Shown here: positions 60,146 to 64,000 of the stretch, one piece after another
Position numbering within the stretch: position 1 is the stretch's first letter
How the letters are laid out: each line of letters starts with the position of its first letter
Assembly (NCBI GenBank): GCA_904502025.1
Contig: CAJGDJ010000007.1
Coordinates: 1 to 64,000, forward strand
DNA length: 64,000 nt
From: an uncultured Muribaculaceae bacterium
Lineage (GTDB): Bacteria > Bacteroidota > Bacteroidia > Bacteroidales > Muribaculaceae
Reading direction: 5' to 3'
Notes under the pieces: model-generated
Databases searched by the model: none
What the model was told of the DNA's origin: nothing
What the model saw: the letters and a program-made list of their open reading frames with translations, nothing else
Translations under genes and position numbers: made by a program

Positions 60146-62461
60146 TTACTTGCTATAACCATACCCATAGCCTTTCTTCATTTCGGTCCCATTTACGACT
60201 AATGACATACGTTTCAATCGATTGTCGGCATATAAAGAATTGACATATTCTATATCTTTTAGTTTTGTATAATTTGCACGACACACATAAACCGTAGCAT
60301 CTGAAATACGAGCTAATGAGAATGTATCGCTAACCATTCCTACAGGAGCACTATCAATAATTATATAATCATATATTTCTCTCAATTCACTAAATAAACC
60401 ATCTACACCTGAAGAGGCAAGCAGTTCCGATGGGTTTGGAGGTACAGGTCCCGCCACTATAATATCCATATTTTCTTGTATCGCATTTTTGATGACAATA
60501 TCATCAATACTGATTGATTGCGATGACAAATATTCGGTTAAGCCTTTCCCTACTTTTAAGTTCAAATATTCAGCCAATTTAGGACAACGGATATCCATTC
60601 CCACTAACAACACCTTTTTGCCCAACATTGCAAGCGACGCTGCAAGATTTATCGAAATAAATGATTTACCTTCTCCCGATACAGTAGATGTCACAACAAC
60701 TACCTTATTATTCGTTCCACCTAAAATAAATTGCAGATTTGAACGTATCAATCGGAACAATTCAGCAACAGATGACGATCCACCAGATTTAACAACTAAA
60801 GTCTCTCCACTCTGACTTGTACACATTTCGCCAAGAATAGGCATTTTTGTATGCTTCTCAAGTTCCTCCTTCGTACTGAATTTATTTCTCAGAAGACTTC
60901 TTAAATATAAATATACTACAGGAGCAATTAGACCCAACATAAAGAACATCAAGATTACATTCCTTTTAGATGCACTCACCGGTTTATTAAACGCGTATGC
61001 TCTGTCTATAACGATACCGCGTTCCATCGTGTTTGCTATATTCAAAACCGTTTCTTCCTGTTTCTGGAGAAGATAAAGATACAATTGTTCTTTTATGGTT
61101 TGCAGACGTTTAATACTCACGAACTCTCGTTCTTGGGTAGGAATGTCACTTAACTTTGATTGTGATTGCTGTGTCTGTTTTCTTAATTCCGATAACCTGA
61201 CAAATGAATTTTCATAAATCTTATCAAGTGTTTTATTTATATTTTCTCGCATTGCATCAATCTGCTTGTTCAATGTTTGAAGCACAACGTTATTGACCTT
61301 CGCATTATTTTCAAGCTTCATGCGTTCCATTATCATTTCATTATACGTTGTTATGGCAGTTTGTGCAGAACCGACACCAGTCATCGGAATCAACGAATAT
61401 TTATTTTCAGGATTAGCAATGAACTCGCGAGTCATTTCAAGTATTTCAAATTCGGTTTCAGCCTCAATCAACTGATTTTCCAATGCTTTTTTTCTTCCGA
61501 AAAGATACGTAGCCTCAGCCGATACGCTTGATGTATTATGTGATCGCTTATAGGCTTCTATCGTTTCTTCTGTCGCATTAAGCTCACTCACAAGTGTTTC
61601 AAGGCGTTCTTCGATAAATTCTGCAGTTTTAGAGTCCTTTATCTGTTTGCTAATAATTCCTTTTCTATTATAATTATCGATTGCCGTATTTACAATTTTT
61701 TTACCATAATCGATATACGGTGTCCGATAATCAAGACCTATCACATTTGCATCTTTATCAGGAATACCTATCTGCAAATCTTTCGCTAACAATTCAGCCT
61801 TTGACTCGTAACCTCGCATTGATATATACACCTTAAATGAACCACAATCCTCCTTTAATGCATCATAATATGATGTCTTTGCAAACACAAAAGTCCCATA
61901 TAAAGTTTTAAGTTCAACCGGGAACTCCGCATCTTCAATCTCCGCCAAGGCGTCAATATCATCATCCACTATTGCTTCGATATCAACCTTGTCATCCTCA
62001 GAGATTTTTAATTTAAAATACAAATGATGACGCAACGTATCGGAAATTGCCGGATTGCAACTCAATTCTACCGGAGAATTCTTATATCTGAATTCTTTCT
62101 TAAGAATATTTCTTCTGACAGTATAATCAATATTAAGGCCCAAATCCTTAACCGTCTGCGTCATTACATCATGAGATGTCATAATTGACAATTCATCATA
62201 TACAGAGCTATATCCTCCAAACATATCTCCCAGATTGAACTGCTTCATCATATCATTCGCACCACCTGACTGATCCTCCTGTGAAATCAACACACTTGCA
62301 TGAATGTTATAAACAGGTTTCTTCAACAACGCATATGCCACACCCAAACACAAGAAAACACAAACCGAAATAGCAAAGTATACCCATTTCGATTTATATT
62401 CTTCTATCAGTTCGATTATATTAATGTTGTCGGATTGCTTATTATTTGTATTGACTGCCAT
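60146..62461 (-). CDS. EPS chain-length regulator fused to tyrosine autokinase (Wzc-like)
   Basis: One 771-residue chain. An N-terminal Wzz domain with helices at about 31-49 and 510-530 flanks a long periplasmic coiled coil (about 260-470). The cytoplasmic BY-kinase has Walker A 'SGEGKS' (595-600), A' 'LLVGMDIRCP' (~619) and Walker B 'YIIIDSAP' (~700). The C-terminal 'KKGYGYGYSK' gives a short tyrosine cluster (765, 767, 769), fewer than in E. coli Wzc. It controls polymer length and export with the outer-membrane lipoprotein encoded 28 bases upstream. Confidence 0.93.
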   Translation of the reverse strand: MAVNTNNKQSDNINIIELIEEYKSKWVYFAISVCVFLCLGVAYALLKKPVYNIHASVLISQEDQSGGANDMMKQFNLGDMFGGYSSVYDELSIMTSHDVMTQTVKDLGLNIDYTVRRNILKKEFRYKNSPVELSCNPAISDTLRHHLYFKLKISEDDKVDIEAIVDDDIDALAEIEDAEFPVELKTLYGTFVFAKTSYYDALKEDCGSFKVYISMRGYESKAELLAKDLQIGIPDKDANVIGLDYRTPYIDYGKKIVNTAIDNYNRKGIISKQIKDSKTAEFIEERLETLVSELNATEETIEAYKRSHNTSSVSAEATYLFGRKKALENQLIEAETEFEILEMTREFIANPENKYSLIPMTGVGSAQTAITTYNEMIMERMKLENNAKVNNVVLQTLNKQIDAMRENINKTLDKIYENSFVRLSELRKQTQQSQSKLSDIPTQEREFVSIKRLQTIKEQLYLYLLQKQEETVLNIANTMERGIVIDRAYAFNKPVSASKRNVILMFFMLGLIAPVVYLYLRSLLRNKFSTKEELEKHTKMPILGEMCTSQSGETLVVKSGGSSSVAELFRLIRSNLQFILGGTNNKVVVVTSTVSGEGKSFISINLAASLAMLGKKVLLVGMDIRCPKLAEYLNLKVGKGLTEYLSSQSISIDDIVIKNAIQENMDIIVAGPVPPNPSELLASSGVDGLFSELREIYDYIIIDSAPVGMVSDTFSLARISDATVYVCRANYTKLKDIEYVNSLYADNRLKRMSLVVNGTEMKKGYGYGYSK

Positions 62462-62489
62462 ATCTATTATTCAATATTAAGATTTAGTA

Positions 62490-63293
62490 TTATTTTATTG
62501 CCAATGCGATAACCAATGATGCTACAACTGAACATGCACTGACTATTGTAGAAATCACTGAGAGTTTAAATGCATTATTTTGATTATATTTTGAATTGTC
62601 CTTGCGTATTTCATTTGGCTCAACATAAATCACATCATTTTGTTTTAAATAAAAATATGGAGAAGACAATACCGATGCTTCATTTAAATTCAAACGATGA
62701 TATGTCTTGGTTCCATTTTCTTCTCTAATTAACAAAACATTAGAGCGTTCACCAAACTCAGTTAAATCTCCTGCATCAGCAAGTGCATCAAGAACAGAAT
62801 AACGTTCTCTTTTAACAGAAACTGCTCCTGGTTTTTGAACTTCACCCAACACATTCACACGGAAATTAACTAATTCCACACGCACGATTGGATCATCAAC
62901 ATCTTTACTAATAAGCTCTACCATTTTTTCTTTAACTTGTTGTGTTGTTAAACCTTCCACATGGACTTTTCCGATAACAGGGACATCAATATATCCGGCT
63001 TTATCAACTATATAAGTTTGTTGTTGGGGTTGAGTTGTCACATTGAACACCTCTAACATTCCTGGATTAGAAACAGGCAAGTTATAAGCAGCTGTTGCTT
63101 GTGGGATTAATGATGTTACAGTTATAAACAATTCATCATTAGGTATTATCTTAACAGAATACTCTACAGATGAAATATTTCCCGACTCAATTCCTTTTAT
63201 ATCTTCAAAATAGGTTAGAGAGTTCTTTGATGACGAACACGAAGATACAGCGAAAGCAATAACAGCCATCGCATATAGTAAACATTTTTTCAT
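62490..63293 (-). CDS. Polysaccharide export outer-membrane lipoprotein (Wza-like)
   Basis: First gene of the EPS operon. The start is MKKCLLYAM at 63293, which yields a clean lipoprotein signal (AFAVSSC, Cys19); the longer frame back to 63344 adds an unlikely N-terminus. It has a Poly_export domain ('YSVKIIPNDELFITVTSL', 'YIVDKAGYIDVPVIGKVHVEGLTTQQVKEKM') and a SLBB domain ('FRVNVLGEVQKPGAVSVKRERYSVLDALADAGDL'). It ends with a C-terminal helix ('LSVISTIVSACSVVASLVIALAI') that may be the outer-membrane part. It has 267 residues, shorter than E. coli Wza (379). Confidence 0.92.
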   Translation of the reverse strand: MKKCLLYAMAVIAFAVSSCSSSKNSLTYFEDIKGIESGNISSVEYSVKIIPNDELFITVTSLIPQATAAYNLPVSNPGMLEVFNVTTQPQQQTYIVDKAGYIDVPVIGKVHVEGLTTQQVKEKMVELISKDVDDPIVRVELVNFRVNVLGEVQKPGAVSVKRERYSVLDALADAGDLTEFGERSNVLLIREENGTKTYHRLNLNEASVLSSPYFYLKQNDVIYVEPNEIRKDNSKYNQNNAFKLSVISTIVSACSVVASLVIALAIK

Positions 63294-63370
63294 ATTTATT
63301 CTTAAAAATATATATTTCATTACTATTATAGTAACGAGCTTCACTCAATATTATTATAACTCATCACCTT

Positions 63371-63419
63371 TTTTTTTGCGAGTGCAAAGTTAGCAATTAT
63401 CTTTGCGAAAAAAAAGTTT
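63371..63419 (-). promoter_or_regulatory. EPS operon promoter inside an inverted repeat
   Basis: The minus-strand -7 box TAACTTTG (63392-63385) lies between GCAAAG (63384-63389) and CTTTGC (63401-63406), with T-rich and A-rich tracts (from about 63370 and to about 63418) forming outer arms. The left arm overlaps the -7 box, so the repeat may be an operator or a hairpin at the RNA start. It is the only clear promoter before the ten-gene EPS operon. Confidence 0.5.
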
Positions 63420-63518
63420 TTCATTTTATTAAGCTCTAATATCTACAAAAAACATTGCGTTTCTATTTGGATTCTTCATTTACTTCATTTTCCATTTTTA
63501 ATTTTGAGGATATGTTTG

Positions 63519-63526
63519 TAACTTTG
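63519..63526 (+). promoter_or_regulatory. -7 box of the divergent glycosyltransferase gene
   Basis: TAACTTTG matches TAnnTTTG exactly, 19 bases before ATG 63546, so the leader would be only about 14 bases. No clear -33 element. Confidence 0.45.
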
Positions 63527-63545
63527 TGGTCATAAATCTACAGTT

Positions 63546-64000
63546 ATGCAATTCCTTTTTAATTTCGAGATTTCAACAATCACAATCATACTATTGTCAT
63601 GCATCGCATTTTGTGTGATTTTTCTACTTATTTTCTATCGTGGAAGAATCGCTCGAATAGCCAAACATCAAAAAAACTGCGTCTCAACGATCAATTATTC
63701 CAGTTCCGAAATAAGTAAAAACTCTTTAGAGCCATCATCTGCCACTCGTCCATCGGCATCGGTCATCGTTTATGCCAACGATGAAGCTACAAACCTATCA
63801 AAGTTACTCCCTCAAATACTTGAACAAGACTATCCAGCTCAGTTTGAAGTAATCGTAGTTAATGATGGTTCTTCAGAATCCACTCGTGATATCGTAAACG
63901 AACTTGAGTTGAGATACCCCAATTTATATCTCACATTTACACCCGACCGCTCTCGCAACCTCTCTCGTAAAAAATTAGCTTTAACGCTCGGTATAAAAGC
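63546..64000 (+). CDS. Membrane-anchored family 2 glycosyltransferase, cut by the right edge
   Basis: The first 151 codons are present. One membrane helix (about 10-31, 'STITIILLSCIAFCVIFLLIF') is followed by a basic linker and the GT2 catalytic start: 'PSASVIVYANDEATNLSKLLPQILEQDYPAQFEVIVVNDGSSEST', with the nucleotide-binding Asp-Gly-Ser-Ser. 'SRKKLALTLGIK' continues out of the window. It is divergent from the EPS operon and so separately transcribed, but probably belongs to the same surface-glycan region. Confidence 0.9.
   Translation, partial: MQFLFNFEISTITIILLSCIAFCVIFLLIFYRGRIARIAKHQKNCVSTINYSSSEISKNSLEPSSATRPSASVIVYANDEATNLSKLLPQILEQDYPAQFEVIVVNDGSSESTRDIVNELELRYPNLYLTFTPDRSRNLSRKKLALTLGIK

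Noticed and set aside
51438..63293. Phase-variable capsule locus of the Bacteroides PSA type
   Set aside because: No UpxY/UpxZ genes, no invertase and no 19-bp-type inverted repeats around an invertible promoter were seen.

Overview
The window is a contiguous piece of a Bacteroidales chromosome. The evidence is a SusC/SusD pair, a BtuB/BtuG-type vitamin B12 locus, the lipoprotein form of TamA (TamL) beside TamB, the Bacteroidetes-style LptD, A-rich sequence instead of Shine-Dalgarno sites before most genes, and repeated matches to the Bacteroidetes promoter (TTTG or TTG, 19-21 bases, TAnnTTTG). A gut lineage such as Muribaculaceae would fit, but the family cannot be fixed by eye. I recognised no tRNA, rRNA, phage, CRISPR array or intact transposase.

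Layout. 1-5.5 kb: a leftward susC-susD-lipoprotein operon, cut by the left edge. 5.5-6.2 kb: a cluster of hairpin repeats. 6.2-12.6 kb: a valine/isoleucine operon, ilvD-ilvB-ilvN-(acyl-ACP thioesterase)-ilvC, preceded by what looks like a complete transcription attenuator with a valine-rich 14-residue leader peptide. 12.6-23.6 kb: a cobalamin riboswitch and five co-directional genes for surface B12 capture (btuB, btuG, a PKD-like lipoprotein, a secreted propeller protein, and a 1438-residue protein that fuses both accessory modules). 23.6-26.7 kb: a small accessory patch with a GNAT acetyltransferase paired with a 65-residue protein, flanked by a ~140 bp direct repeat, then a 140 bp element with inverted ends, a lipoprotein, and a 208-nt rod-like RNA candidate. 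26.7-33.2 kb: ilvE, an HD hydrolase, a membrane acyltransferase, a cytidylate-kinase-like protein, and an operon of M28 peptidase, SufE and POT peptide transporter. 33.3-38.4 kb: an ATPase-TOPRIM protein, menA, a small barrel protein behind a long structured leader, and a tandem ABC ATPase. 38.4-49 kb: envelope assembly (LptD, TamL, TamB) and a DJ-1 protein. 49.3-51.4 kb: a PhoB-like two-component system. 51.4-63.3 kb: a leftward exopolysaccharide operon (export lipoprotein, tyrosine autokinase, flippase, polymerase, glycosyltransferases, acyl/acetyltransferases and a radical SAM enzyme). 63.5-64 kb: the start of a divergent glycosyltransferase.

How the parts work together. The ilv operon plus ilvE supplies branched-chain amino acids, and the attenuator would couple transcription to charged tRNA-Val. 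The B12 locus is expected to be repressed by cobalamin. LptD, TamL/TamB and the exopolysaccharide operon build the envelope. The observations most worth a second look are the ilv attenuator, the fused B12 surface protein, the two structured RNA candidates (26.3-26.5 kb and 36.5-36.9 kb), and the duplicated sequence flanking the GNAT pair. All functions are read from sequence alone; no database search was run.
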